Source: Acetobacteraceae bacterium (GTDB lineage Bacteria > Pseudomonadota > Alphaproteobacteria > Acetobacterales > Acetobacteraceae). Taken from it: a DNA stretch of 34,643 nt. The stretch lies in contig CANBNK010000041.1 in the NCBI GenBank assembly GCA_947371015.1, positions 1-34,643 of the forward strand. The letters run 5' to 3'. Position numbers and translations under genes: made by a program. Of this stretch, positions 16,643-25,060 are shown in pieces. Positions within the stretch are counted from its first letter, which is position 1. Each line of letters begins with the position of its first letter. The notes beneath the pieces are model-generated. The model was given only the letters and a program-made list of their open reading frames with translations. It made no database searches and was not told where the DNA came from.

Positions 16643-18091
16643 TCATTCCGCCGCCACCGCCGCCTCGCTGAGATACGCGCCCTGCCGCACCAACGCCTGC
16701 TGCACGGCGCGCACATCCACCGCCCGCGGCTCCACCCCGGCCTGCACCGCCAGCGCCGCGGCCACGCCGGCGGCCTGCCCGGTCAGCCAGCATTGCGGGA
16801 TTTCTCGCATAAAACTGTGGCTGGTCGGGTCGCAGGAAACATGCCGCCCCGGCGCCAGCAGCCCGTCCAGCGCCTCCGGCACCAGCGCGCCATAGGGCAC
16901 GGAAATATTGGGGAATTTCGGCCCCGGCGAGGGCGACACCGCGATCTCGTCCGGCATCACCCGGCCGTCCCAGCTTTCCCGCAGCACCGCGCCCATGCCG
17001 GCCAGCCGCCGCGTATGTCGCACCCCCAGCTGCGGCGCTGACAGGATCGGGTAGGCCCCGGCGAAGCCCGGCGCTTCAGCCTTGTAGTGCTCCAGGTGCT
17101 GCATCATCAGCCGATGGCTGCGGATTTCCACCTCGCTCTGGTCATCCGGGTCCAGCGCGTTGAAGCCCACCATGCGCGGCCCCATGAACAGCGCCACATC
17201 GTCCCGCCAACTCACAAAAGCACGCTCGAACAGCCCATACTTCGCCTTGCCGGCCTGGATAAAGGCGGCCATCGCCTCCGGCTGCGCCGCCCGCCACGCC
17301 AGATAGGCCGGCATGTCGCAGCCCGCGAACATGAAGGCGGTGTTGCTGCAATGGTGGATATCGTCGGCGTTGATATCGCCATGCCAGCGCGCCCCGGCGC
17401 GGGCGAAGACATCGCCATCCCCGGTCGCATCCACCACCACTTTTGCTAGTACGGCGCGGCGCCCGGCCTTGCTCTCGAACACCACGCCGCGGACCGCATT
17501 GCCCTCCATCACCGGCATGGCGCCCCAGCAGTGGAACAGCAACTCGGCGCCGGCCTGCAGCACCATTTCCTGCGCCACGTACTTCATCTGCTCGGGGTCG
17601 CAGGTGGGCGACCAGGTGACGGTGCCGTGGAACCCAGCGGTGCGCAGTTGCCACCAGGCCGCCGTCGCCGCGTCCTTGCTGCCCCAGGCCTCGCGCGGCG
17701 GCCCGGCCACGCTGCCCGGCGGCAACCGGCCAAGGAATTCCTCGGCAAAGCCGCGGATCACCAGCTTGCCGGTCCAGTCGGTCATCCGGTCAATCCACAG
17801 CACCAGGCCGCCGGTCGCCAGGCCGCCCAGGTGGTTGTGCCGCTCCATCAGCATCACCTTGGCGCCCAACCTGCCCGCCGCCACCGCTGCCGCCGTGCCC
17901 GCGGGGCCGCCGCCCAGCACCAGCACGTCGCATTCGGCATGCACGGGTATCTCCCGCGCCGGCTCGGTGATGGTCGCGCGGCTGACGCTGCGGTCCGCCT
18001 TCACCCGGCGGCGCCCGTCAAAGCTCTCCACCTGGAACATCTCGGACTGGTGAAACAGCCGGCCCATCTTGGATGAAGTTGGTTCGGTCAT
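16643..18091 (-). CDS. FAD-dependent oxidoreductase (FAD_oxidored family)
   Basis: The 482-residue protein has a Rossmann FAD-binding site, CDVLVLGGGPAGTAAA (Gly60, 62, 65) with Glu83 at the end of strand 2, then HLGGLATGGLVLW. It also has a second conserved segment, VVVDATGDGDVFARAGA, and a C-terminal FAD contact LLAPGRHVSCD followed by QAAGVAAALA. This layout fits the FAD_oxidored (PF12831-like) group, whose members are often neighbours of catabolic operons and poorly characterised. The first 50 residues precede the FAD domain and are family-typical. GGAGG lies 5 nt before the ATG at 18091; an upstream in-frame start is not supported. It diverges from the DUF2272 lipoprotein. Substrate unknown. 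Confidence 0.85.
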   Translation of the reverse strand: MTEPTSSKMGRLFHQSEMFQVESFDGRRRVKADRSVSRATITEPAREIPVHAECDVLVLGGGPAGTAAAVAAGRLGAKVMLMERHNHLGGLATGGLVLWIDRMTDWTGKLVIRGFAEEFLGRLPPGSVAGPPREAWGSKDAATAAWWQLRTAGFHGTVTWSPTCDPEQMKYVAQEMVLQAGAELLFHCWGAMPVMEGNAVRGVVFESKAGRRAVLAKVVVDATGDGDVFARAGARWHGDINADDIHHCSNTAFMFAGCDMPAYLAWRAAQPEAMAAFIQAGKAKYGLFERAFVSWRDDVALFMGPRMVGFNALDPDDQSEVEIRSHRLMMQHLEHYKAEAPGFAGAYPILSAPQLGVRHTRRLAGMGAVLRESWDGRVMPDEIAVSPSPGPKFPNISVPYGALVPEALDGLLAPGRHVSCDPTSHSFMREIPQCWLTGQAAGVAAALAVQAGVEPRAVDVRAVQQALVRQGAYLSEAAVAAE

Positions 18092-18206
18092 CGCAGCATC
18101 CTCCGTGGCGCTGTTGCAGCGGCCTGCTTGGTTCGTGCGGTCGCGGAGACCACCCCGGGCGGCGCGCAGCATGGCCCGGCCGGCCGCGCTGCGCTACGTT
18201 GGCGGC

Positions 18207-19007
18207 ATGCGCTCCCTCGCCCTCGTGCTCCTCGCCCTGCTGGCCGCCTGCGCCACGCCGCCGCCAGTGGTGGCCGTGGCCCCGCCGCTGCCCTACCCAC
18301 CCAGCGTCCGCGCCCGCATCCTGGCCATCGCCGAAGCCGAATGGCGCGAATGGGGCGCGCTGGACCGCCAGGTCGGCGAAGCCGCCCCCGCCGCCAGCGC
18401 GGAAGCACAAGTCGAAAACTTCCCCCGCGTGCTGGCCTATTGGCTGGTCGCGCCGGATGAGGACGGCACCATCGCCAGCAACCGGCGCATCTACGCCGCG
18501 GCGCTCGCCGGCCAGCCGGAAGGCGCCCGGCTATGGCGCGCCCAGGCCTGGTCGGCCGCCTTCATCAGCTACGTCTTCCAGCGCGCCGGGGTGGATGCGC
18601 GGGAATTCCGCCCCACCGCCGCGCACAGCTTCTACATCGACCACATGCTGAAGGACGCCGCCGACTTCCCCGCCCAGGCACCTTTCTTCCCCCGCTCCCC
18701 CAGCGAATACGCGCCGCAGCCCGGCGACCTGGTCTGCGCCGACCGCAGCCGCAACGGGATCAGCGACTGGCGCCAGCGCGCCGCCGACAACGGCGCCTTC
18801 CGCCCGATGCATTGCGACCTTGTGGTGACGGTCACCCCGGCGGGGGTGGAAGCCATCGGCGGCAACGTGGCCGACACGGTCGCCCGCACCCGCTTCCCCA
18901 CCGATGCCGGCGGCCTGCTGCTGCCCTACCCGCCCGGCGGCGCCACCTGGTTCGGCGTGTTCGAGAACCGGCTCGGCCGGCTGGGGCCGTGGGCGCCCCG
19001 TTCCTGA
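18207..19007 (+). CDS. DUF2272-like lipoprotein
   Basis: The 266-residue protein has a short lipoprotein signal, MRSLALVLLALLAAC, with Cys at 15 or nearby in the LLAAC lipobox. The body carries AWSAAFISYVFQRAGV, then a conserved HSFYIDHML and PQPGDLVCADR, which fits the DUF2272 family. DUF2272 proteins have an NlpC/CHAP-like look, with Cys/Ser and His motifs, and may act on the cell wall, but no enzyme activity is established here. Longer in-frame starts exist upstream, but only the ATG at 18207 gives a signal peptide. It diverges from the FAD oxidoreductase and is followed by the old-yellow-enzyme gene after 68 nt. Confidence 0.75.
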   Translation: MRSLALVLLALLAACATPPPVVAVAPPLPYPPSVRARILAIAEAEWREWGALDRQVGEAAPAASAEAQVENFPRVLAYWLVAPDEDGTIASNRRIYAAALAGQPEGARLWRAQAWSAAFISYVFQRAGVDAREFRPTAAHSFYIDHMLKDAADFPAQAPFFPRSPSEYAPQPGDLVCADRSRNGISDWRQRAADNGAFRPMHCDLVVTVTPAGVEAIGGNVADTVARTRFPTDAGGLLLPYPPGGATWFGVFENRLGRLGPWAPRS

Positions 19008-19075
19008 GGCTCCCCCCGGGTGACGCAACACGCACCACCTGCCACCATGGCGGCAACCAAATCCGGAGCGCCTGA

Positions 19076-20188
19076 GTGACCCATCTGTTCGACCCGCTGA
19101 CCCTGCGCGGCCTGACCCTGAAGAACCGCATCGGCGTCTCGCCGATGTGCATGTACTGCTGCAACGGCGACGGCAAGCCGACCGACTGGCACATGATGCA
19201 CCTGGTGCCCCGCGCCATGGGCGGCGCCGGCCTGACCATGGTGGAAGCCAGCGCCGTGACGCCGGAAGGCCGCATCGCGCCCGGCGATGTCGGCATCTGG
19301 GGCGCCCAGCACATTGCGCCGCACGCCAAGCTGGCCGCCGCCATCAAGCGCGTCGGCTCGGTGCCGGCCATCCAGATCGCCCATGCGGGCCGCAAGGGCA
19401 GCCGCGGCCCCGGCTGGGTCCATGCCCCCGCCGAGCAGCCCTGGACCGCCATCGGCCCCAGCGCCGCCGCCTTCGGGGACTACGCCACGCCGCAGGCAAT
19501 GAGCGAGGCCGATATCGCCGCGACCATCGCCGCCTTCGCCGCCGCCGCAAAGCGCAGCGTCGCCGCCGGGTATGAGTTGGTCGAACTCCACGCCGCGCAC
19601 GGCTACCTGCTGCATGAGTTCCTTTCGCCCCTCAGCAACCAGCGCAATGACAGCTGGGGCGGCGACTTCGCGGGTCGCAGCCGCTTCGTGCTGGAATGCG
19701 CCAAGGCCGTCCGCGCCGCGCTGCCGGATGCCATGCCGATGAGCGTCCGCATCAGCCACACGGATTGGGTGGATGGCGGCTGGACCACCGATGAAAGCGT
19801 CCAGCTCTGCCAACTGCTCAAGGCCGCCGGCGCCGACATCATCGACGTCTCCTCGGGCGGCCTCGATGCCCGGCAGAAGATCCCGCTCGGCCCGGGCTAC
19901 CAGGTGCCCGGCGCCATCGCGGTGCGCCAGGGCGCCGGCCTGCCCGTCGCCGCCGTGGGCCTGATCACCGAAGCCGCCCAGGCGCAGGAGATCATCGAGA
20001 CCGGCAAGGCCGACCTGATCCTGCTGGCCCGCGTGCTGCTGCGCGACCCCTACTGGCCGCTGCGCGCCGCCGTGGCGCTGGGCCGGCCGGAGGCGATCTC
20101 CGCCCCGCCGCAATACGAACGCGGCTGGGCGGCGCTGGGCAAGGTCGGCATGAACCCCGCCATGGGCGAACCGCTGGAGGCGCTGTGA
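19076..20188 (+). CDS. Old-yellow-enzyme family NADH:flavin oxidoreductase (YqjM-like)
   Basis: The 370-residue protein is an FMN TIM-barrel ene-reductase. It shows FDPLTLRGLTLKNRI at the N-terminus, SPMCMY with the redox-tuning Cys25 typical of the YqjM/class III group, IQIAHAGRKGS, the paired His of ELHAAHGYLLHEFLSP (H172, H175), NDSWGGDFAGRSRF, and the phosphate-binding end AVGLITEAAQ and DLILLARVLLRDPYWP. It reduces activated C=C bonds of enones or similar compounds with NAD(P)H. The start is GTG, with GGAG 7 nt upstream. Its stop overlaps the start of the DUF1330 gene, so the two are coupled. Physiological substrate unknown. Confidence 0.92.
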   Translation: MTHLFDPLTLRGLTLKNRIGVSPMCMYCCNGDGKPTDWHMMHLVPRAMGGAGLTMVEASAVTPEGRIAPGDVGIWGAQHIAPHAKLAAAIKRVGSVPAIQIAHAGRKGSRGPGWVHAPAEQPWTAIGPSAAAFGDYATPQAMSEADIAATIAAFAAAAKRSVAAGYELVELHAAHGYLLHEFLSPLSNQRNDSWGGDFAGRSRFVLECAKAVRAALPDAMPMSVRISHTDWVDGGWTTDESVQLCQLLKAAGADIIDVSSGGLDARQKIPLGPGYQVPGAIAVRQGAGLPVAAVGLITEAAQAQEIIETGKADLILLARVLLRDPYWPLRAAVALGRPEAISAPPQYERGWAALGKVGMNPAMGEPLEAL

Positions 20189-20478
20189 TGCCGGCCTACC
20201 TGGTTGGCCATGTGACCATGAAGGACCCGGTGGCCTATGCCGAATATGGCCGGCAGGTCGCGCCGCTGATCGCCCGCTTCGGCGGCCGCTACCTGATCCG
20301 CGGCGGCGCCGCCGAAGCGGTGGAGGGCGCCGCCTTCAACCGCATCGTCGTCGTGGAATTCGCCGACATGGCCGCGCTGAAGGCGTTTTATTCGTCACCG
20401 GAATACGCCCCGCTGATCACGCTGCGGCAGCAGGCGGCGGATGGCGATGTCTCCCTGGTGGAAGGCTACGCCGGGTAG
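20188..20478 (+). CDS. DUF1330 family small protein
   Basis: The 96-residue protein is a dimeric alpha-beta barrel-type DUF1330 protein: PAYLVGHVTMKDPVAYAEY, GGRYLIRGG, and the aromatic-rich FADMAALKAFYSSPEY. The ATG at 20188 overlaps the TGA of the preceding reductase, and GGAGG at 20176-20180 sits 7 nt before it; a GTG one codon upstream is less well placed. Members often accompany oxidoreductases and may be small mono-oxygenase-like or ligand-binding proteins. It is likely co-expressed with the reductase. No function is proven for the family. Confidence 0.88.
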   Translation: MPAYLVGHVTMKDPVAYAEYGRQVAPLIARFGGRYLIRGGAAEAVEGAAFNRIVVVEFADMAALKAFYSSPEYAPLITLRQQAADGDVSLVEGYAG

Positions 20479-20486
20479 CGTGGCAA

Positions 20487-20618
20487 CGAGAGGGACGCCG
20501 TCCCTCTCGCGCTCTCCCTGCCAAAGGCCGAAGGGCCTTTGGAAACCGATTGAAAACCCGGGTTCCAAGGGCCTCTCGGCCTTTGGTGGGGTAGTTTGAA
20601 GGGGCAAAGCCCCTTCAA
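20487..20618. repeat. Array of four hairpins at convergent gene ends
   Basis: Four inverted repeats follow one another: 20487-20509 (10-bp stem, 3-nt loop), 20521-20542 (9-bp, 4-nt loop), 20565-20586 (9-bp with one G-T, arms near-identical to the second) and 20596-20618 (10-bp, AAA loop). The last one includes the stop codon of the minus-strand membrane protein (20615-20617). No T-run follows any of them. They look like REP-type palindromes that also act as terminators. Confidence 0.7.
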
Positions 20619-22507
20619 GACCCCAACCGCCCCGCAGCCTGCGTCACCCAGCCAGCGCCGTCTCGCCGCAACAACCGCCATTCGCGCGGCGGCAGCGGTG
20701 CCGTGCCCAGCACCGCCTGCGTCGCCGCATCGGCCGAAAGCAGCAGCACCTGGCCGGCCTGATCCTCGGCCAGCCGCGCCCGCAGCGTGGCTTCGTCCAG
20801 CACCACACTGCCAAAACCGCGCGCCGGCAGCACCACCCGCGCGCGGCCCTGCAAGGCGAAATCCGTCACCACCGAGCCAAATCCGTTGCCCGCGGGGTCC
20901 ACCACCGCCAGCACGCTGCCGAGCGGGATGGCCGGCGCCAGCGCCGCCAGGGTGAGGCGCAGCGGCGGCGCCGGCTCCCGCTTGTTGGGCCACAGCAGCC
21001 CGAACCCGGCCACCGGCAGCAGCAGCAGCGCCGCGCAGCCCGCCGGCAGCGCCCAGCGCCTGGCCGCCCAGGGCCGCAGCCAAAGCGGCACCGGTTGTGC
21101 CAGCAGCAGCAGCGCCGCCACCGCCATCATCACCCCGCCCAGCTGCGTGCCGTAGCGCCAGAAGCTGGCGGCGCGCGCCACCTCATCCGGTGCGAAGCTG
21201 CCGCCCATGTAGGTGAGGAACAGGAAGCACGGCCACCCCGCCAGCAGCGGCGCCGCCAGCAGCGCCAGCCGCGCGGCGGGGTCCCGCCGCCTGCGCCATA
21301 GCGCCAGCCCGGCCAGCCCCAGCACCGCCAGCAGCAGCAGGGTGAAGAAGATCTTCCGCAGCATCACGGTGCCGATGCTGGCCAGCGTCTGCCCCGCCAT
21401 CCCCCAGACCCATTGCCCGAACGGCTTGAAGCCGAACACGCCACCCGCCGCCGCCGCATGCGGCTGCCACAGCCACCACATCAGCAGCATCGGCACGGCC
21501 AGCAATGCCAAGCCAAGGGCGGTGCGCCCGCCGAGGGAAGCGACGACCCCACCCAGCCGGCCGTTCCGCGCCACGTTGCGGTCATCGGATGGCGTCTCAC
21601 CCCGGGCGCCGCGTGGTGCCTCGCCTCGGCCGCCCGCAGACGCCGCGCCGCGCCAGCCCTCCACCACCGCCAGCAGCACCGCGCCGGCCAGCAGCAGCAG
21701 CGCCAGCACCAGCCCGGTCTGCTTCACGTTCACCACGGCGGCCAGCACCAGCGCCGCCTGCGCGCGCGTCGCCCCGTCGCCGCGCAGCAGCAGCAGCCCG
21801 GCCAGCGCCAGCAGCGCGGCGGTCGGCGCCTCGCCGTAGTTGGTGAAGATGATCCGCGGCACGAAGCCAGGGTTCAGCCAGAACACCAGCAGCGCCACAA
21901 CCGCCACCGCCCAGCATGCCCCCGTAACCGGCCGCCAGCGCCCGGCGGTGCCGACCACGCCCGCCGCCATGGTCGCCAGCAGCAGCAGCGCGAAGGTCGC
22001 CGCGGCGGTCTCCGCCATCGGCGCCACGCCCAGCACGCGCAGCGGCAGGCTGGCGGCATAGGTCACCAGCGCCACGCCATAGGGGTAGCCGGCATGCCAA
22101 CTGGCCGGCTGCGGCAGCCCTTCACGCGGAAAACTGTCCTGCTCCAGCAGGAAGCGCGCATTGGCCAGCCAGTGCGCGTAGTCGTCCCAGGCGGTCACCG
22201 GCATGGCCGCCGCCAGCGCCACCAGCGGCGCCGCCAGCAGCGCCAGCAGCAGCACCGCCGGCTCCGGCCTGAAGCGCCAGCCGAAGGCCACCAGCCCGGC
22301 CAGCAGCAGCGGCACCAGCACCGGCCCCACCGGCAGCCCCAGCGCGGAGGTCACCAACAAGCACAACCCCAGCACGCCCCAGCCGACGCCCAAATCGGCC
22401 CAACGCTCGCCCCGCCAGCGCAGCGCCAGCGCGCCCAGCCCGGCCATGCCCGCCGCCGCCAGCAGCGTTGCCAGCAACACCGCCAGCGCCATCCCCAACC
22501 CAGCCAT
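20615..22507 (-). CDS. Polytopic membrane protein, GT-C glycosyltransferase-like
   Basis: The 630-residue protein has about a dozen hydrophobic segments and a soluble C-terminal domain of about 130 residues. An early periplasmic-type loop holds MPVTAWDDYAHWLANARFLLEQDSFP, with an Asp pair as in GT-C enzymes, and a later loop has NPGFVPRIIFTNYGEAPTAA. The pattern resembles glycosyltransferase family 39/87 or O-antigen type membrane proteins, but no family is certain. Between two membrane segments lies a charged, Gly/Arg-rich stretch at about residues 283-330 that looks like an insertion. The start is the ATG at 22507 behind a G-run; a GTG at 22525 is possible. The 3' end lies inside a hairpin. 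Confidence 0.65.
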   Translation of the reverse strand: MAGLGMALAVLLATLLAAAGMAGLGALALRWRGERWADLGVGWGVLGLCLLVTSALGLPVGPVLVPLLLAGLVAFGWRFRPEPAVLLLALLAAPLVALAAAMPVTAWDDYAHWLANARFLLEQDSFPREGLPQPASWHAGYPYGVALVTYAASLPLRVLGVAPMAETAAATFALLLLATMAAGVVGTAGRWRPVTGACWAVAVVALLVFWLNPGFVPRIIFTNYGEAPTAALLALAGLLLLRGDGATRAQAALVLAAVVNVKQTGLVLALLLLAGAVLLAVVEGWRGAASAGGRGEAPRGARGETPSDDRNVARNGRLGGVVASLGGRTALGLALLAVPMLLMWWLWQPHAAAAGGVFGFKPFGQWVWGMAGQTLASIGTVMLRKIFFTLLLLAVLGLAGLALWRRRRDPAARLALLAAPLLAGWPCFLFLTYMGGSFAPDEVARAASFWRYGTQLGGVMMAVAALLLLAQPVPLWLRPWAARRWALPAGCAALLLLPVAGFGLLWPNKREPAPPLRLTLAALAPAIPLGSVLAVVDPAGNGFGSVVTDFALQGRARVVLPARGFGSVVLDEATLRARLAEDQAGQVLLLSADAATQAVLGTAPLPPREWRLLRRDGAGWVTQAAGRLGS

Positions 22508-22543
22508 CCGCAGCCCCCCGGCCACCCGCGCCCCAACGCGCGA

Positions 22544-22571
22544 AAGGCGCCCGCCACCCGGCGTGCGCCTT
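22544..22571 (-). terminator. Possible terminator of the permease gene
   Basis: AAGGCGC and GCGCCTT arms (22544-22550, 22565-22571) pair, with inner CGCC/GGCG pairing, about 50 nt beyond the permease stop. On the minus strand the stem ends in TTTCG, so the T-run is weak. Confidence 0.35.
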
Positions 22572-22621
22572 CCTCACCGCTTATCCCCGCCCGCCCGGGC
22601 AGGAAAGCCCTCGCCGCCGCG

Positions 22622-24175
22622 CTACTCCGCCGCGGCCATCGCCCGCACCGGCTGTGCCGCCCGGCCGAAGCCGAACAGCAGCGCCGCCAGCAGCGCGTAG
22701 GCCGCCGCCACCACCGGCGTGACGGCAAAGCCCACCGCCGGCCCGTGCATGAAGCCGAAGAAGGTCAGCACCGCCCCGGCCGCGGCAAACCCCGCCGCAT
22801 TCGCCCACTTCTTGTCGATGACGAAAACGCCGATCGCCGCAAAAATCAGCCCTGACAGGATGCTGCCCTCGCCCAGCACGGAAAGGCCCGAATAGAGCAC
22901 GCCGTTCTGCGCCATCTTGTCCAGGCCGACCGCGGCGGCATTGGTCCCCGCCGCGCCCAGCGCCCCATCGATGATGGTCTTGCCCCAGGCCGCCAGGTGC
23001 GGCACCAGCGCCAGCACCACCGCCGGCGCGTGGCTTTTCGGCGTTTCCTGGAAGGCCTGCGCCCCGATCAGCATGCCGATGTAGAGCAGGATCGGCAAAA
23101 TCGCGACCAGCGGCACCAGCGCCAACAGCAGCCCGCCGATGCCCAGCCAGGTCAGCGCCAGCATCAGCACGCCGGTCGCCGCCGAATAGCCGACCCTACC
23201 GCCCATCGCCTTCCAGCCGGGGTGGCCGATATAGACCGCGTTGATGAAGGGGTTGCCCATCAGGCAGCCGATCAGGCTGACCACGCCATCCGCCGTCAGC
23301 ACCTGGGTCGTGGGGTAATGGTCGCCCGCCGCCTCGGCGCTCTCGACGTTATCCATGGCTTCCACCAGGTCGTAGATGCCGAACGGAATGGCGGTAACCA
23401 GAATAATCCCGATGAACTCGAAACCACCAAAAACATGCCCGAAGGCCGGCAGCGGCACCGAGAACCCGATGCCCGAAATCGCCGCCGAAACCCCGGCCAC
23501 GCCGACGCCCCCGACATCGATGCCGAACAGCTTGCTGCCCCAGGCGATCACCATGCCCACGGCAATGGCCACCAGCCCCGCCGGAATGCCCTTGGGGTAG
23601 CGGAAGCCGCCGAACCAGCTGGCCAGGATGATGCCGAGGCAGACCAGCCCGATCACCGGCGTCATGAACATCTCCAGCGCCGGCCGCATGGAAATGAAGG
23701 TCACGGAAACGCCGGCCAGCGTGCCCAGCAAGGCCGCGCGCGGCGTGATCTTCTGGATGTACGGCGCCAGGAACCCGCCGATCATGAGAATGAAACTCTG
23801 CACGAAGACCCAGGCCAACCCGGCCTCCCAGCCCTTCACCGGGTCCTTCGTCGCCGCCGCGATCGGCAGCATGATGACGAAGCACACGATGAACATGTGC
23901 GGCACCGAAATCCCCGACGGCAGCGCGCAGACATCATTGCGCCCGGTCTTCACCGCCAGCCGCCAACCCAGCCAGGCATAGTACCCGGTGGACAGGAACA
24001 TCATCAGCCCCGCCGCCGGCAGGATGCGGCCAAAGACGATCTCGTCGGGCATCTGCAGCACGAAGCGCAGCAGCGCGGTCAGCGTCAGCAGATTGACCAG
24101 GATGTTCGTGCCGAAGCCGAACAGCGCGTTCCAATCCCCCGGCGTCCAGAGCCTGGGTCCTGTGGTGACGGACAT
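22622..24175 (-). CDS. NCS2-family permease (xanthine/uracil, AzgA-like)
   Basis: The 517-residue protein has some 12-14 hydrophobic segments and NCS2 features: NALFGFGTNILVNLLTLTA at the N-terminus, RNDVCALPSGIS in the third segment region, and a family-type TM8 stretch PFGIYDLVEAMDNVESAEAAG carrying the acidic residues. The latter fits the AzgA-like branch rather than UraA. It would import a purine, pyrimidine or similar ring compound by proton symport across the inner membrane. GGGGGAG is 7 nt before the ATG. It lies 96 nt downstream of the cysteine hydrolase on the same strand, and the two are probably one operon, suggesting uptake and hydrolysis of a ureide-like or ring compound. Confidence 0.85.
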   Translation of the reverse strand: MSVTTGPRLWTPGDWNALFGFGTNILVNLLTLTALLRFVLQMPDEIVFGRILPAAGLMMFLSTGYYAWLGWRLAVKTGRNDVCALPSGISVPHMFIVCFVIMLPIAAATKDPVKGWEAGLAWVFVQSFILMIGGFLAPYIQKITPRAALLGTLAGVSVTFISMRPALEMFMTPVIGLVCLGIILASWFGGFRYPKGIPAGLVAIAVGMVIAWGSKLFGIDVGGVGVAGVSAAISGIGFSVPLPAFGHVFGGFEFIGIILVTAIPFGIYDLVEAMDNVESAEAAGDHYPTTQVLTADGVVSLIGCLMGNPFINAVYIGHPGWKAMGGRVGYSAATGVLMLALTWLGIGGLLLALVPLVAILPILLYIGMLIGAQAFQETPKSHAPAVVLALVPHLAAWGKTIIDGALGAAGTNAAAVGLDKMAQNGVLYSGLSVLGEGSILSGLIFAAIGVFVIDKKWANAAGFAAAGAVLTFFGFMHGPAVGFAVTPVVAAAYALLAALLFGFGRAAQPVRAMAAAE

Positions 24176-24271
24176 GATGCTACTCCCCCGCGTTTCCGTG
24201 CCAGTGCAGCCGCCCCACGTGCCATCACGTGCGGGCCGAACAACGCCACCACGCGCCGGGGCGCGCCGCGG

Positions 24272-24937
24272 CTACCCCAGTGCGGCCAGCACGGCGCCCG
24301 AAGGCGCCACCCAGCCGAAGATGCCCCCTTGCGCCTGCACCATGGCCAGCGCGGCGGCATGGAAGGCGGGGAAATAGCTGGCGCAGGCATCGGCCACGAC
24401 GACGCAGCGATAGCCGCGGTCATTCGCCTCCCGCACCGTGGTGTTGACGCAGACCTCCGTGGTCACGCCGCAGACCAGCAGCACCTCGATGCCACGCGAC
24501 CGCAGGATCAAATCCAGGTCGGTCGCGCAGAAGGCGCCCTTGCCGGGCTTGTCCAGCACCACCTCGCCGGGCGCCGGCGCCAATTCCGGGATGATGTCAT
24601 GGCCCACCTCACCCCGGATCAGGATGCGCCCCATCGGGCCGCGGTCGCCGATCCGCATGCCCTCAGGCCCGCGCGCCCATTTTGCGGGTGGGCAATCCGC
24701 CATGTCCGGCCGGTGGCCTTCGCGCGTATGGATCACCAGCAGCCCGGCCGCCCGGGCCGCCGCCAGCACCGCCTGGCAGGGCGCCACCGCCGCGTGCAGC
24801 AAGGCAACATCATTGCCCAGCGAGGCACCGAAGCCGCCCGCTTCCAGAAAGTCCCGCTGCATGTCGATGATGACCAGCGCCGTACGGCCCGGCTCAACCG
24901 AGATGGCGTAGGGTTGGGCGTCGATCAGCATGGGCAT
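24272..24937 (-). CDS. Isochorismatase-like cysteine hydrolase, biuret-hydrolase type
   Basis: The 221-residue protein has the Asp-Lys-Cys triad of the family: IIDMQRDF (D25), [14 protein letters not shown] (K130) and [21 protein letters not shown] (C163). The loop [15 protein letters not shown] and [11 protein letters not shown], together with DIIPEL, closely resemble what I recall of biuret amidohydrolases and the related triuret hydrolases, so an amidohydrolase of biuret, ureidoacrylate or N-carbamoyl compounds is the best guess. The ATG at 24937 follows a G-run by 8 nt; a TTG 33 nt upstream is less likely. A terminator separates it from the upstream nitronate-monooxygenase gene. The adjacent NCS2 permease may supply its precursor. 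Exact substrate unproven. Confidence 0.8.
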   Translation of the reverse strand: MPMLIDAQPYAISVEPGRTALVIIDMQRDFLEAGGFGASLGNDVALLHAAVAPCQAVLAAARAAGLLVIHTREGHRPDMADCPPAKWARGPEGMRIGDRGPMGRILIRGEVGHDIIPELAPAPGEVVLDKPGKGAFCATDLDLILRSRGIEVLLVCGVTTEVCVNTTVREANDRGYRCVVVADACASYFPAFHAAALAMVQAQGGIFGWVAPSGAVLAALG

Positions 24938-24990
24938 GGCAGCGCGCCCCCGTGGTGCGGCGCCAGCCAAGCAACATCGGGGCCAGAACG

Positions 24991-25036
24991 AAAAAAGGCC
25001 CCCACCCTGCCAATGCAGCAGGGAGGGAGCCTTTCG
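24991..25036 (-). terminator. Rho-independent terminator of the nitronate-monooxygenase-like gene
   Basis: On the minus strand, 25 nt after the stop at 25061, a stem with two mismatches and a 7-nt loop (CCCTGC 25005-25010 with GCAGGG 25018-25023, extended outward) runs into TTTTTT (24996-24991). It separates this gene from the cysteine-hydrolase operon. Confidence 0.85.
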
Positions 25037-25060
25037 ATGCCTAAGTGACAGGCAGCGCGG

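Noticed and set aside
22997-25048. A 683-residue plus-strand open frame
   Set aside because: Antisense to the permease and cysteine hydrolase, both of which have clear motifs, starts and binding sites.
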